NCBI GenBank assembly: GCA_902728285.1
Contig: CACVBU010000142.1
Span: 434,001-498,000, forward strand
Origin: Clytia hemisphaerica
Taxonomy: Eukaryota > Cnidaria > Hydrozoa > Leptothecata > Clytiidae
Reading direction: 5' to 3'
Length of the DNA: 64,000 bases
This document shows, piece after piece, positions 33,332 through 44,318 of this stretch. The position numbers and the translations under genes are program-made. The notes under the pieces were generated by a model, which was not told the DNA's origin, did not search any database, and was given only the letters and a program-made list of their open reading frames with translations. Numbering within the stretch: position 1 is the first letter of the stretch; each line of letters opens with the position of its first letter.

Positions 33332-34832
33332 ACTTGAGAAGTATATCCAATATTTTTATCTAGAAGAAATGGAAAAAGAGAGTTCGTATTTCCAAATCTA
33401 ATTTATTCAAATCCATGAACTAAAAGAAGAGCTTAAAATTATTCTGCAACAAGACTTTTCAACATTTTCAAGGTATTGTACACGTAAGCGGAAAAACAAT
33501 TGTAATGATGGAAATGACATTACACAGCGTAAAAAGAAACGCCAGGAAAGCAACAAAAGTTATTATGAAAAGAACAAAGAAAAACTAATTGAAAACAATA
33601 AAATCTATCGTGCCCAAAACAAAGAAAAAATAAATGAAAAAGATAAAAATTACCGCACACAAAACAAAGAAAAAATAAATAATACTAATAAAAACTATCA
33701 TGCCAAAATGAAAGAAAAAATAAATAAAAAAGATACAGTCTATCATCAAAATAACAAAAGTAAGGTAGCTGATAGGAAGAAAGTTTACTATGAAAAAAAA
33801 ACTGTTAAGCATGACGATCTAGTTTCTAAATTTTTGAAAGTTATTTACGAAGGCCCTTTTTACATCTGTGTTTGTTGCAACAGATGTCTCTATCGACAAA
33901 CAGTTGTCAAATATTCACCTGAAAAGTATGATATGCCACAAGAATATTATTATTCTGAAGTTGTTTCATTTGATGGTCAATTATACATTTGCAAAACATG
34001 CCATAGCAAACTAAAAAAAAATGAGTTGCCAAGCCAATCTGTCAAAAATAAACTAAGCCTTGATGAATTACCCTCTGAATTTCATACTCTTCGCAGGCTT
34101 GAAAAAATTTTGATTTCTCGCAGAATTTTATTCAAAAAAATTGCAATCATGCCAAAAGGTCAGTTCCCCAAACTTAAAGGTTCTATTTGTAATGTACCTA
34201 TTGATGTTGAAGATATTGCTAATACTTTACCAAGAAGAGCAAATGACAATGGATTAGTTATTGTTAAACTCAAAAGGAAATTAGAATAAAAGGACATGTT
34301 GTTTTTGAGCCAATCAGACCTGATTTCATTCAGCGCATATTGAATTATCTCAAAGAGAACAACCCTCTTTATCAAGACATAGAAATTAATCTCAGTAATA
34401 TTTCAAATAATGAGACCATGATACATAATGGTGCAGATCTTAACGAGGAAGAAATTCTAATGAAATTACCCGCATGATGAAACTATTTCTAACGAGCATA
34501 GTAATGAATTTAATGGGTCACAAAATAATGCTTCAAGCTCAAATGAAGTTGAGACAACAGCTAACCCACTTGATGCTCACCGTTCAAGTGCAAATGAAAC
34601 AACTCTAATGTCAAACACTCCTACTGATGCTGAAGTTGATAATGAGATTTTAACATTAGCTCCTGGCCAAGGTAAAAAACCTGTTTCAATCTTGAATGAT
34701 GAAAATTGTGAGATGCTTGCTCATCCCCATTTATTTCCCAAAGGTAAATTTGGTTACAAAGTTGAGCGCGACATTAAACTAAGCCCGTCCAAGTACTTTA
34801 ACCAGCGTTTGTTGAACTATACACAAAACTGA
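33332..34832 (+). CDS. Helentron linker and zinc region (DUF6570-like)
   Basis: A charged repeat of four or five NKEKINxxNKxYxxxx-type units (33560-33760) leads to a Cys-rich block, YICVCCNRCLY and YICKTCHSKLKK, then LRRLEKILISRRILFKKIAIMP, which is the usual segment before the Rep domain in animal Helitrons. Breaks: TAA at 33399, a slip near 34280, a slip in CCC at 34469-34471 and a slip in the A-run at 34825-34828. The last part (from 34608) has AHPHLFPKGKFGY, a Helitron hallmark just before the Rep N-terminus. Confidence 0.65.
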
Positions 34833-36281
34833 CTACATATTTTTTGCTAACTTCGTAACTCAACAAGTCTCTTTGAGCAATCAAATAAATATTGCGATGA
34901 GAAAAGTTGCTTCCTCAAACTTAAATGCTGGTATGTTGAGTCAGAATTTTAAAGAAACAGTAAGACAATTTATTGCAAACGATAAGGCTTTTGCCTTTAT
35001 GAGCACAGTCAAAGGAACTCCAGCATATTGGAAAAAATTTCAGCAAGAAGTGTTAGCAATGGTGAAACAATTAGGACCACCAACTTTCTTTTACACTCTA
35101 AGTTGTGCAGACCTTAGATGGAATGAATTGATCTCCATAATTTACAAGCTCAAGGGTCAAAATGTGACTGATGAATTTATTGAGAATCTTTCTTACAACG
35201 AAAGATGTGAATTGTTAAATAGTAACCCTGTACTTGTAGCAAGGCATTTTCAATATAGAGTTGAATTATTTTTCAAAACAATTATTTTAAATGGTCCGCT
35301 TGGTAAAACAACTTATTATGCTATCCGAGTTGAATTTCAAGTACGTGGTAGCCCTCACATCCATTCCTTTCTATGGATTTTAAATGCACCAGTATTGACT
35401 TCAGAAACAAAAGTTGAATATATTCAATTTATTGATAAAATAATCAAGGTTTATCTACCATCTGAAGAAGAAGATCCTGATTTATTTAACCTTGTGAAGA
35501 CATATCAATTGCACCGTCATTCGAAAACCTGTCGAAAATATAAAAACACTCCTTGCAGATTTTATTTTGGTAAATTTTTCTCTGAGAAAACAATAGTTTC
35601 TGAGCCTTTGCCACAAGAATTACCACATGAGGAAAAAGAAACAATACTTGCTCTGCGAAAAGAAGTTTTGACTAAAGTAAGGACTTACATCAATGAGAAC
35701 CTTGCTCCAGATAAAAGAAACTTTTTCAACCCTGATGGAGAAAATTATAATCCAGTTCCCACTATAAATGAAGTCCTGGCTGAATTAGATATTCCAAAGG
35801 AGGATTATGAATATGCTCTCTCAGTGTCAGAAGATGATGATTTTCACATTTACTTAAAACGTAACACAAATGCATGCTTCGTGAATAATTACTTTACAGA
35901 AGGTCTTAAGGCTTGGCAGGCTAATTTAGATATCCAGCCAGTCTTCAATTATTACAAAGCTGCGACTTACATGTGTGCATATCTTTCAAAACTGAAGATG
36001 AAGTTTCTCATGCTATGACGCAAGCTGTTCAAGATGCATTTGAAAGTGGCGGTGACAAAATACGAACAAATGAAATCTGTTGCACATGCCTATGTTTCAA
36101 AACGAGAAGTGTCAGTGCAAGAAGCAGTTTATCTGAGTATGCCACAGTTATGGCTTCGAAAGCTTTATCCAGGTGTAACTTTTGCAAATACTAATGTCCC
36201 AGAAAAGAGATTTAGAATGTGTCTTAGTGAAGATGAAATTAGCCAGCTCCCTGAGGATAGTACATCGATTTTCAAAAAAAT
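34833..36281 (+). CDS. Helentron Rep (HUH endonuclease) domain
   Basis: FFYTLSCADLRWNELISIIY gives the first conserved block. VEFQVRGSPHIHSFLWI carries the HIH metal-binding pair, and YYKAATYMCAYLSK the tyrosine block, in the order of Helitron Rep proteins. The domain nicks and joins the transposing strand. The frame is open from 34873 to about 35990. Slips at the A-runs 35988-35991 and 36057-36060 then shift it through EDEVSHAMTQAVQDAF and EQMKSVAHAYVSKREVS, both typical of the Rep-helicase linker. A further slip in the A-run at 36274-36280 leads into the helicase frame. No catalytic residue is lost. Confidence 0.8.
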
Positions 36282-37967
36282 ATGTTGGACAGGTATTGTG
36301 ATAGACCAACAGATACAAATGGGCCTAACAAATCTGTTGCCAAAATGTGTTATGCTGAATTTTTGAGATTCTATAGTGTTGTCTATGAAGAATGCGATGA
36401 GAATGATTGTCAACCTAATGAACTTGAAGATGACTTGATAGAATCAAATCATCAATCAAATGACTACCCAAAGATTGTTAAACTTTGTTCAATGAAAGGT
36501 AAACTAAAGTGCCGCAAAGTTCCACTAGTCCTTCGTCTTCATCAACCCAACAGAAACAAGCACCCTGAAGATTACGCACACCACCTCCTAATGCTGTACT
36601 TACCGTTTTATGATGAAAATGAATTGCTGTCCCAAGAGCACAAGACTTACACTGCTAAGCTATTGGAACCTGGTGTTATTGAAAGGATTGAGAGGAACAG
36701 AGATTTGATCCAACCATATGCTGGCTTAGTAGATGATGCATTGGAAAGGTACAGAACTAATTTGATACTCAACATGAACGATTTTGAACAACAAGAAAAT
36801 GATGAAACAAATGCAGAACTTCAAAGAACAACAAACAATAACAATGAATCAGATGACGAAAATAACAATGACAGAGGTCATCTCAGAGCATCAATTCCAA
36901 TGGAATCAATTTTGCTGCCAGATAATGAAGTAAATGCACGTATAAGATCTCTAAACCAGCAACAAAGAGAAGTTTTTGATGTTATTCACAAATGGGGAAG
37001 AGATTATGTAAAAAACCTTTCTTCAAAAGTGCCTAGATGTATCGAGCCATTTCATATATTTTTAACCGGTGGCGGAGGCGTGGGAAAATCCCATTTACTC
37101 ACAACAATCTATCATTCTTTGTCAAAACTGCTAATGTACAGAGGAGGAGAACCAACAAAAGAAAGAATTCTAGTACTTGCACCAACTGGTGTAGCGGCAA
37201 TAAACGTGAACGGAACCACCATACACAGTGGTTTGATCATTCCTACAACAGATTTCTTTCCATTAAATGCTTCATCAAAAGAAAATTTACAAAAGAAACT
37301 TGCTTGTGTCGAAACTATTATGATTGATGAGATTTCCATGGTGCCTAGTCGTTTGTTCCTAAACATCGATGAAAGATTGCGCAGAATATTTAATGTTGAT
37401 CAACCTTTTGGTGGAAAGTCAGTCTTGCTATGTGGTGATTTATATCAACTGCCACCAGTTTTTAGAGATCTTATTTACAAATCAGATTGCTCCACAGTAC
37501 GCGGTATAGTTGGATTTGATGAATTATGGCGTAAATTCCAAATTGCTGAATTAACTGAGATAATGAGGCAACGCGATGATATAGATTTTATTGACCTCTT
37601 GAATCAAATTCGTTTAGGCGAACTAGATGAAGAAAAGGAGGAGCTTTTAAAATCTAGGTTCATTGCTAAAGACAATCCAGATTACCCTTCTGATACTACT
37701 CATATTTTTGCTGAAAACAAGCCAGTCGACGACTATAATATTTCCAAGCTCAATGAATTACCAACTGAAAAGCATTCGATTTTCGCACAAGATGAAGTTC
37801 CAAAGCACTTGACAAGCCAAGATCTGAAGTTTATTGAAAATGCTAAAGCAAGAGAAACTGGTGGCCTTGCCCGCATACTTGAAATGAAAGTAGGTGCCCG
37901 CATTTTAATCTCCAAAATATTGACATTACTGATCGACTGGTTAATGGTCAGGTTGGAACAGTCATGA
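36282..37967 (+). CDS. Helentron PIF1-like helicase, main part
   Basis: SF1 helicase motifs in order: Walker A FLTGGGGVGKSHLL (about residue 260), LVLAPTGVAAINV, Walker B TIMIDEISMV, CGDLYQLPPV, and AELTEIMRQRDD. The N-terminal part has RKVPLVLRLHQPNR and EDYAHHLLMLYLPF, typical for the region between Rep and helicase. The helicase unwinds the donor strand during rolling-circle transposition. The final 15 codons after VGARILIS are out of frame because of a slip in the A-run at 37914-37917. The real protein continues in the next frame. Confidence 0.85.
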   Translation: MLDRYCDRPTDTNGPNKSVAKMCYAEFLRFYSVVYEECDENDCQPNELEDDLIESNHQSNDYPKIVKLCSMKGKLKCRKVPLVLRLHQPNRNKHPEDYAHHLLMLYLPFYDENELLSQEHKTYTAKLLEPGVIERIERNRDLIQPYAGLVDDALERYRTNLILNMNDFEQQENDETNAELQRTTNNNNESDDENNNDRGHLRASIPMESILLPDNEVNARIRSLNQQQREVFDVIHKWGRDYVKNLSSKVPRCIEPFHIFLTGGGGVGKSHLLTTIYHSLSKLLMYRGGEPTKERILVLAPTGVAAINVNGTTIHSGLIIPTTDFFPLNASSKENLQKKLACVETIMIDEISMVPSRLFLNIDERLRRIFNVDQPFGGKSVLLCGDLYQLPPVFRDLIYKSDCSTVRGIVGFDELWRKFQIAELTEIMRQRDDIDFIDLLNQIRLGELDEEKEELLKSRFIAKDNPDYPSDTTHIFAENKPVDDYNISKLNELPTEKHSIFAQDEVPKHLTSQDLKFIENAKARETGGLARILEMKVGARILISKILTLLIDWLMVRLEQS

Positions 37968-39091
37968 GATTTAAATATGATTCCAGTAACATTTCAGGTG
38001 TCTATGTAAAACTTGATGATGTATCAGCAGGCAAAAAAGGATCCAATTTAGACCATGTGTGTAGAGAGAATGATTGGGTTTTGATTGAGAGGGCAGAAGC
38101 TACCTTTAACACAAAAAAAAAAGAAAAAAAGAAAAAGGAAAAACCTTTAATGGTTCGAAGGACTCAATTTCCACTGGTGTTATCCTATGCATGCACAAGC
38201 CATAAAGTCCAAGGACTAACACTACAATCAGCAGTAGTAAGCTTTGATTTGTTTAAACAGAGGTATTTCAATGAAGGTCAAATGTATGTAAGTTTGTCTA
38301 GAGTGACGAACATAAATGGATTATTTTTGATAGGTGAATACGATAAAAAAGCTATCCGTGCTAACAATGAGGCAGGAATCGAATATGAACGATTACGAAA
38401 AGATAATCCTTTGCATAAAGCTGAAAGATTTCCATCTGCTTTGAATTCGGGTAAACAATTACATATTTCACTTCTTAATATCCGCTCCTTGAAGAAACAT
38501 GTAACTGATCTGATGAAGTGTGAAACTCTAATGAACAGTGACTTAATATGCCTTACTGAAACACAATTGTCACCTTCAAGTGAGACAAATTATATTGATC
38601 AAACATTGGACAATTTCAATATTGAATACAATAATGATTCCATTAATCGTTTCCAAAACACTGCATGCTGTTATAATTCTTCAATTCAAATTTTAGAATG
38701 TCTTAGAGCAGCAGGCTACACATGTATTGAGTTTGTAAAGGAAACATTTAGTAGCAAACCTGTCAAGCTTCTACTATTGTACAAACCACCTGATTATTCA
38801 AGAAATACTTTTCGTGAAGAGTTGCTTGAGCTTATAACATATGATGATATAGATATTATTGTTGGAGATTTCAACATTGATGCGTTAGACCCTGCAAATG
38901 CCTATCTAGGTGAAGTACTTTCTTCATACGAAATGCTAGTAAAAGAACCAACTCATCTAGCAGGTGGTCTTCTTGATCATGTTTATTTGAAAAATAGCTT
39001 CATATATCAAAAAGAAGTCAAATGCTTTGTAAAGGACATATATTTTTCTGACCACGATGGAGTTTGTTTCACCATATCAAACGACTCTTAA
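37964..39091 (+). CDS. Helentron helicase C-terminus and EEP endonuclease
   Basis: Begins within the helicase (VGTVMRFK is in this frame) and has the last PIF1 motifs LSYACTSHKVQGLTL and GQMYVSLSRVTNINGL. From about residue 165 an endonuclease/exonuclease/phosphatase domain follows: LHISLLNIRSL, DLICLTETQL (catalytic Glu), VGDFNIDAL (Asp/Asn) and FSDHDGVCFTI (Asp/His). This domain is LINE/AP-endonuclease-like and is a marker of Helentrons. The catalytic set looks complete. A K/E-rich homopolymer tract (KKKEKKKKEK) lies at about residue 52. Confidence 0.85.
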   Translation: MRFKYDSSNISGVYVKLDDVSAGKKGSNLDHVCRENDWVLIERAEATFNTKKKEKKKKEKPLMVRRTQFPLVLSYACTSHKVQGLTLQSAVVSFDLFKQRYFNEGQMYVSLSRVTNINGLFLIGEYDKKAIRANNEAGIEYERLRKDNPLHKAERFPSALNSGKQLHISLLNIRSLKKHVTDLMKCETLMNSDLICLTETQLSPSSETNYIDQTLDNFNIEYNNDSINRFQNTACCYNSSIQILECLRAAGYTCIEFVKETFSSKPVKLLLLYKPPDYSRNTFREELLELITYDDIDIIVGDFNIDALDPANAYLGEVLSSYEMLVKEPTHLAGGLLDHVYLKNSFIYQKEVKCFVKDIYFSDHDGVCFTISNDS

Positions 39092-39288
39092 TTTTTCAAA
39101 AATTTTACTTGATCAACCTAGTTTGACCTCGTTTAGCCTACTTAACCAATATCAATTCTATGGGAATATGGGAGGGTTAGAGGTGAGAAGGGGGTTCAAA
39201 ACTCTAAAGCAATTTAATTGATTGTTTGTTATTCATCATCTGATATTTAAGCATGTACCTTGCTTTTGAAATTTGAACCTCCGTCTTA

Positions 39289-39381
39289 CACAACCATGTG
39301 CATGTAAATATATGTGTAGAGAAAGCTTCAATCTGCAGAATTAAATCTATTTCAATGCTGAAAAGTTACACACACATGGTT
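39289..39381. repeat. Hairpin downstream of the Helentron
   Basis: CAACCATGTGCATGTAA and TTACACACACATGGTTG form a 17-bp arm pair around a 60-bp loop. They are followed by a G-run at 39391-39399. Helitron-type elements often end near a hairpin, but no terminal motif was confirmed. Confidence 0.5.
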
Positions 39382-39513
39382 GCATTAGGGGGGGGGGGCA
39401 ATTACAAATGACTATTAGAAATGTGTTTTTTTGATGCGAGAAGTTGTTTTGAGAAAAATCAAGGCACTCTTTTTTTCTAGAAAACTTGAGTCAAGTATCA
39501 TTAGGTATCACTT

Positions 39514-39651
39514 TAACGTAAGTGGATTAATTTTGGCAGGGTCTAAATTTGGCGATTTTAAGCAAAGTTCGCCAAATTAAATCTCTGCCAAAAATCGTAC
39601 TCTGGTTATTCGTCAAAGTAAATCCACACCAAAATTAATCCCCTTATGGTA
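39514..39651. mobile_element. MITE, 138 bp
   Basis: Left end TAACGTAAGTGGATTAATTTTGG, right end CCAAAATTAATCCCCTTATGGTA. Inside are opposed AAATTTGGCGA/TCGCCAAATT motifs. Same plan as the elements at 3766, 53740 and 59259. Confidence 0.7.
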
Positions 39652-39704
39652 TTCTTTGATTTTTTGAGTGCAAATATTCCGAATGTCAGTCATCAAAATA
39701 CGAT

Positions 39705-39935
39705 TGTCTAACAGAAATTTGAATTATCATTTATACATTTTTATATTTTGCAATTTAGCTTTTTTGTAATTATTTTGTTATATTTTTGACACAGAAATTT
39801 CAATTGCCTTTTTTTACATTTTTATATTTTGAAATTAATTTAGCTTTTTGTAATTATTTTTATATTTCCTGACACAGAAATTTGAATTATTTTTTACTAT
39901 TATATTTTTGCATTGTTTATAAATAATTGAATTTT
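39705..39935. repeat. Tandem repeat, about 85-90 bp, three diverged units
   Basis: CAGAAATTTGAATT...TTTTTATATTTTGCAATTTAGCTTTTTTGTAATTATTTT recurs starting near 39712, 39794 and 39879, with indels between units. AT-rich and non-coding. Confidence 0.6.
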
Positions 39936-41720
39936 AGAAAGTTTATATAACTTTTCAAAAAATGAGCATTTAAATCTAATGTAATGTCTAGTAACAAAAA
40001 TAATGGACAAAAATGTATATATGCGAATAAATTTGGTGTTTTTAATGTTGGTAACCCATTGATTGTTCATTGTTGTTTTAGTGGTTGTTGTTTTAGTGGT
40101 TGGTGTTTGTTATATCGAAAAGTTCTGGCTTTGTATCGTTTGATCTTGGTATACCGTCATGTTCTTGTTTGGTAATTTCCTTTAGTAAAATATACTCATT
40201 CATTTCATTTATCATGGATTGGTCGTATAAATCATTGGTTCGTTTCTGGACACCTGCATTCAATAAAGAAAATACAATGAGTAATTGGTAAGTAAAAGTT
40301 CATTTTTGATCCATTAATTAAGATAGGATGAAAAACAGTTGTTCAAACTTTCAGATTTTAAATTCATAGAGTTTTTTACAGAGAAATCTTTTTACAAACT
40401 TTGCCATCAATCACTGTGTGGATGATGAGTTTCAAAGAACTCGAAATGATCTTGTGCATATTATTATATACTGTACCTGTATACCAACGACTTTAATTTC
40501 TACATTGTTTTTGTTGCAGATATCCTACACATCCATCAGTAACCAAGCATCGGAATTCTCCATACACGACGAAGATTGCTTCCCTCTAACATAACACCGT
40601 CAATAATTTGAAAGTCGACCCTACAAAATTCAAAACAAGGTATTTTAAGTCTCAATATAAATGACCTACACGTTTTTTTATTTATAAGCATATCCAGATT
40701 CAAATCTTGGAAAAACTTAAGCATTGCCTAATGTTGAGCCTCATTTTACAAAAAAGCATGCATAATATGCAAAATTAAGCATATTTGAGGCTCATGAAAT
40801 GCATTTTGCTAAACATAATGAGGCTCACAAAAATTTTTAAAAGAACGTGTATATTAAAAGTTTAAATAATGATTAATTTAACTTTTGATTGATGATTAAT
40901 GCGATGTCGAAAGTCTACTGCAATAAATTCAACTCTTTCATACATTAGAGAAAAAAAATACCATAAACTGGTGGTTTCCTCTTTTTTTCTACAGAAATTC
41001 TATCCAGGACAATATATTTGGAAAATTTTGGCGCTGCTGTTTCGTTAGTATGCTGTCGACTGTACTACCCACGTTAAAGTTATGCAAAGTATTCTTTATC
41101 GTAGACGTTTTACAATTAAATTGACCGATGTATCTTTCGAAGCTTCGTCGTGTTCGTTAGTGGAGAAAGGTCATATTATTCTCATATTGTTTTGCCGACC
41201 ATCCAACCTATCATGTTTAAACTAATGTAATTTGTCTCGCTATTCTAAATTTTGCTGTTGGGATTAAAATGAGATTGGTAGTAGCCAAGAAAGATAGACT
41301 AAATTTAATTAAATATTAAATAATTAACTAAATTTATATTTCAGCTAGATCTAAATTATTAATTTCTTGCAAAAATTCATTATACATCTATTGGGAATTT
41401 TATTACTATTTACTAAAGATGACCATTGTCTAAAATAACATTGATCGAACTTTTGTTAAGAATTGAAATTGTTTCACATTAATCTCCCTTTAAAGCTCGT
41501 TAATCGACCCTTGTGTTACAAAATTTTGAAATCAATTTTCACGTTCTTACGATCCTTAACATCCCAGAGAGACTACTTTTGCGAAATTTCAATTGTTTTC
41601 GTAACCCTTTGAGATCATTTCGACGGTCTACATAACCACCCATTTTGCCTACCCCCGCCTCGTTTAATGACGTTAATATTTTCATTGCATTCTCTTTAGC
41701 TACTCTTTCTTATGTCTTTA
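39936..41720. other. No supported gene between Helentron and helicase transposon
   Basis: AT-rich sequence. The frames at 39984-40291 and 40536 have no motif. Repeated GAGGCTCA/AGCAT motifs at about 40730-40840 (GAGCCTCATTTTA, TTTGAGGCTCATGAAATGCA, AATGAGGCTCAC) form short inverted pairs. Confidence 0.4.
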
Positions 41721-41729
41721 CCTTATGGG

Positions 41730-41792
41730 TAGCCAGGAAACCCTCAGCCCTCGCGAGCCAGCGAAGCTGGCGAGGGCCGGGTATCACCCAAA
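41730..41792 (+). repeat. Left TIR, 63 bp
   Basis: Starts TAGCCAGGAAACCCTC and ends GTATCACCCAAA. Contains an internal GC-rich hairpin (GCCAGC GAA GCTGGC within CCCTC...GAGGG) that is unusual in this AT-rich window. 41793-42038 is leader for the helicase, with no other feature. Confidence 0.95.
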
Positions 41793-42038
41793 GTCGGTTG
41801 CAGGCAAAAAAGTGCTGCACAAACTGATTGGCCGAAATAGAGACCGAGTTTTGACTGAAACAATAACAAACCAAAACACACTTTACAATCGGGATTTCAC
41901 GAAAGAGCGAAGCCGTGTTCTTTTTCTCTAAAGTTTTTAACTCTTTACCGTTCAGTTTTATTTTTAAAGTAAGTGCGGCCTTATATCATCGTCTAGAATT
42001 ACAAGTACTAATATATGCAGATTCAGATCAAAACAAAT

Positions 42039-43752
42039 ATGGCTGATGAACGTGAAGATGTCATTGGAAAGAGTATTAAGAAAATCTTGGGAAAGATTGA
42101 TATTTGTTTAAAGCTTCAACAATCAAGAGCTGTTCGAAATATTGTTGCAGAAAAAGATACTTTATGTGTTTTACCTTGTGGTTATGGAAAAAGTTTAATT
42201 TTTCAAATTCTGCCTGCACTTCTTACTGAACTTGGACATCGCTCAAATCCCTTAGTTATCATTGCTGTTCCTCTGAAGTCCCTCATAGAAAGTCATCTTA
42301 AATCAGCCTTAAAATTTGCGTTGCTTGGAATCAAAGCTACTTGTTTAAGCAATGAAAATTACAATGACATTGCATCTAGCAAGTACAATTTGATATTTGG
42401 CTGTCCAGAGTTATGGTTGAAGAAACAGTGGAGAGAGCTTTTGTCTACAAAGTATTTCGGAAAAATTTAGTTTGTTTTGTTCTGGATGAAGCTCACAATG
42501 TCACATGGGGTAGGGCTGACAAGAAGTCCAAAGTACCTTTTAGGAAAGCCTTTGGAGAGATTTCTGTGATACGTTCATGTTGCCGTCCAGGGACACCTAT
42601 GTTAGCTCTAAGCGCGACAGTTAACGTTGATTTGACGGAAATGATCAAAGAAAGTTGCAATCTTTCTCGCAATTTCGCAAATTCATCTGTGATGAAAATA
42701 ATGTCAGCCACCTAAAACAGTCTGTGATAAAAATTAAAGGCAAAACAATTGAACCCTTACGATGGTTGATTCAACTCCTTATTGATCAAAAGTCAAACTG
42801 TCCCAAAACAATAATTTTTTGTCGCACCATTGAGCTAGCAGGTTGGATGTACGAAAGAATGAAAAATATTTTAAAACTACATGTACCAAATTGGCAAAAC
42901 TTAATAGGGATGTACCATAGTGAAACCCTTCCGCACAAAAAGAAGAGAGTTCTGGATTCGCTGATCGATCCCCATGATGCTGTTCGAATCACAGTTGCAA
43001 CTAGCGCATTGGGATGTGGTGTAGATGCTAAGGACGTGACAAATGTTATTCATTTCGGACCAGCATACAGTCTTGTTGACTACTGTCAGCAGGTAGGAAG
43101 AGCTGGTAGAAGTCATCAAGTTCCTCCACCTCAAGCACATGCAATTTTGTATGACTACAGTGGTCAACGTCCAGACATAGGTGAAGATATGAAAGAATAT
43201 TTAAAAAGCACATCTTGTCTAAGAGTGAGACTTTACAGTGATTTTAGTGCTGTTGAAGTAAAACCTCATTCAAAATTGCATTTGTGTTGTTCATATTGTG
43301 CCAAATTGTGCCAGTGCAAGTCATGTGAGTTGTTCCTGTATGAGGAAAGTCATGAAAATGGTACTTCAGCAGAGAAGATTGCTGTGCGCGAGGTCTCGGA
43401 AATTCAAGAGGTTAATATGAGAGAAAAACTTTCATTACTTCACGAAAGCATTGTTGATAATTTTGTATCATTTTCACCAGCTAAACTTGTTTCTGGTTTA
43501 ACTGATCAAACAGTTGATGAAATTATTGACAACCTAGCATTTATCAATTCAATCGATACTCTCCAATCACTCACAACAGTTGTCGATTTTTCATTAAGCG
43601 TAAAAGTTATTTCTCTTCTGTGTGAGTTCTTCAAAGACTTTGAATTTTTAGATGCCTTATATTCGTCGGAAGAATTAGAATATAACATGGCTTTTTCTGA
43701 CTCAGAGCATGAGCTCTCTGATAATAGTGATATTGAGCCAGACTCTGACTAA
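42039..43752 (+). CDS. RecQ-like SF2 DNA helicase of the transposon
   Basis: Starts MADEREDVIGKSIKKIL (ATG 42039; an earlier in-frame ATG at 42015 is possible). Motifs in order: LKLQQSRAVRNI; VLPCGYGKSLIFQ (Walker A); FVLDEAHNVTWGR (DEAH); MLALSATV; TIIFCRTIELAGWMYERM; MYHSETLPHKKK; ITVATSALGCGVDAKDVTNV; LVDYCQQVGRAGRS. A Cys cluster after the core (HLCCSYCAKLCQCKSC) resembles the zinc site of RecQ proteins. The acidic tail (DSEHELSDNSDIEPDSD) ends at 43752. The frame changes at the A-run 42461-42465 and again near 42672 (CTCGCAATTTCGC), the latter not in a homopolymer. All catalytic motifs are present. It probably assists excision or repair of the element; that role is an inference. Confidence 0.8.
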
Positions 43753-44318
43753 TGGTCCTAATAATTTTGCACTACCAATTAACTATGTATTTACAGATTT
43801 TTAACATTTTTTAATTTGTTTTTGCTTTATAGCCTCTTAGATTTTTTTATTTTCATCAAAATATGTACATTTTCTTAATGTTTGGGAATAAGACCAGAAG
43901 TTCTTTTTTATAAAGCTTGACTCAGTCTTTAAGTACTTAATTTACTAGATAAAATTTTGCAAGAATTGAATTGAACAGTTTCTGTAGATTTAGCTATAAA
44001 TTGATGTTTGAAACTTTTCTTTTTTTAGTGGTCAGAGAGGAAAACATGTTTTTTCAATCAGTGATTCTAACATTTCTACTCTTCCCATCTCTAATAAAGG
44101 GTGTCGGAAATTATGTAACAGACTGAATTTTTGGTACATGTTATACTTTAAAATAGATGTATTTTGCTATTAGCTAATATTCTCCAAAAATTCCTCAAAA
44201 TATGAAATAAAAATTAAAAAAGGTCAAATAAAAAAGGTCAAGAAAATAAAATAATAAAATAAAATAAAAGTTGTATACAGTAAGATAGATGCAGTTAAAC
44301 ATTATGCATTTATGGAAA
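43753..44318. other. Convergent 3' regions of the two transposon genes
   Basis: 566 bp between the two stop codons. AT-rich with several AATAAA-like sites (for example 44207, 44245-44270), consistent with opposed polyadenylation. A run of AAAATAAAATAATAAAATA is at 44244-44270. Confidence 0.5.

Larger units (their letters stand above)
32699..39400 (+). mobile_element. Helentron (Helitron2-type) rolling-circle transposon
   Basis: One plus-strand coding block contains, in order, a cysteine protease-like domain, a Helitron-type zinc region, a HUH Rep domain, a PIF1-type SF1 helicase and a C-terminal endonuclease/exonuclease/phosphatase domain. This domain set defines Helentrons among Helitrons. 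The frame is cut by about nine single-base slips, mostly in homopolymers, and one TAA at 33399. A hairpin at 39289-39381 downstream of the stop may be near the 3' end. Termini are not established. Confidence 0.85.
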
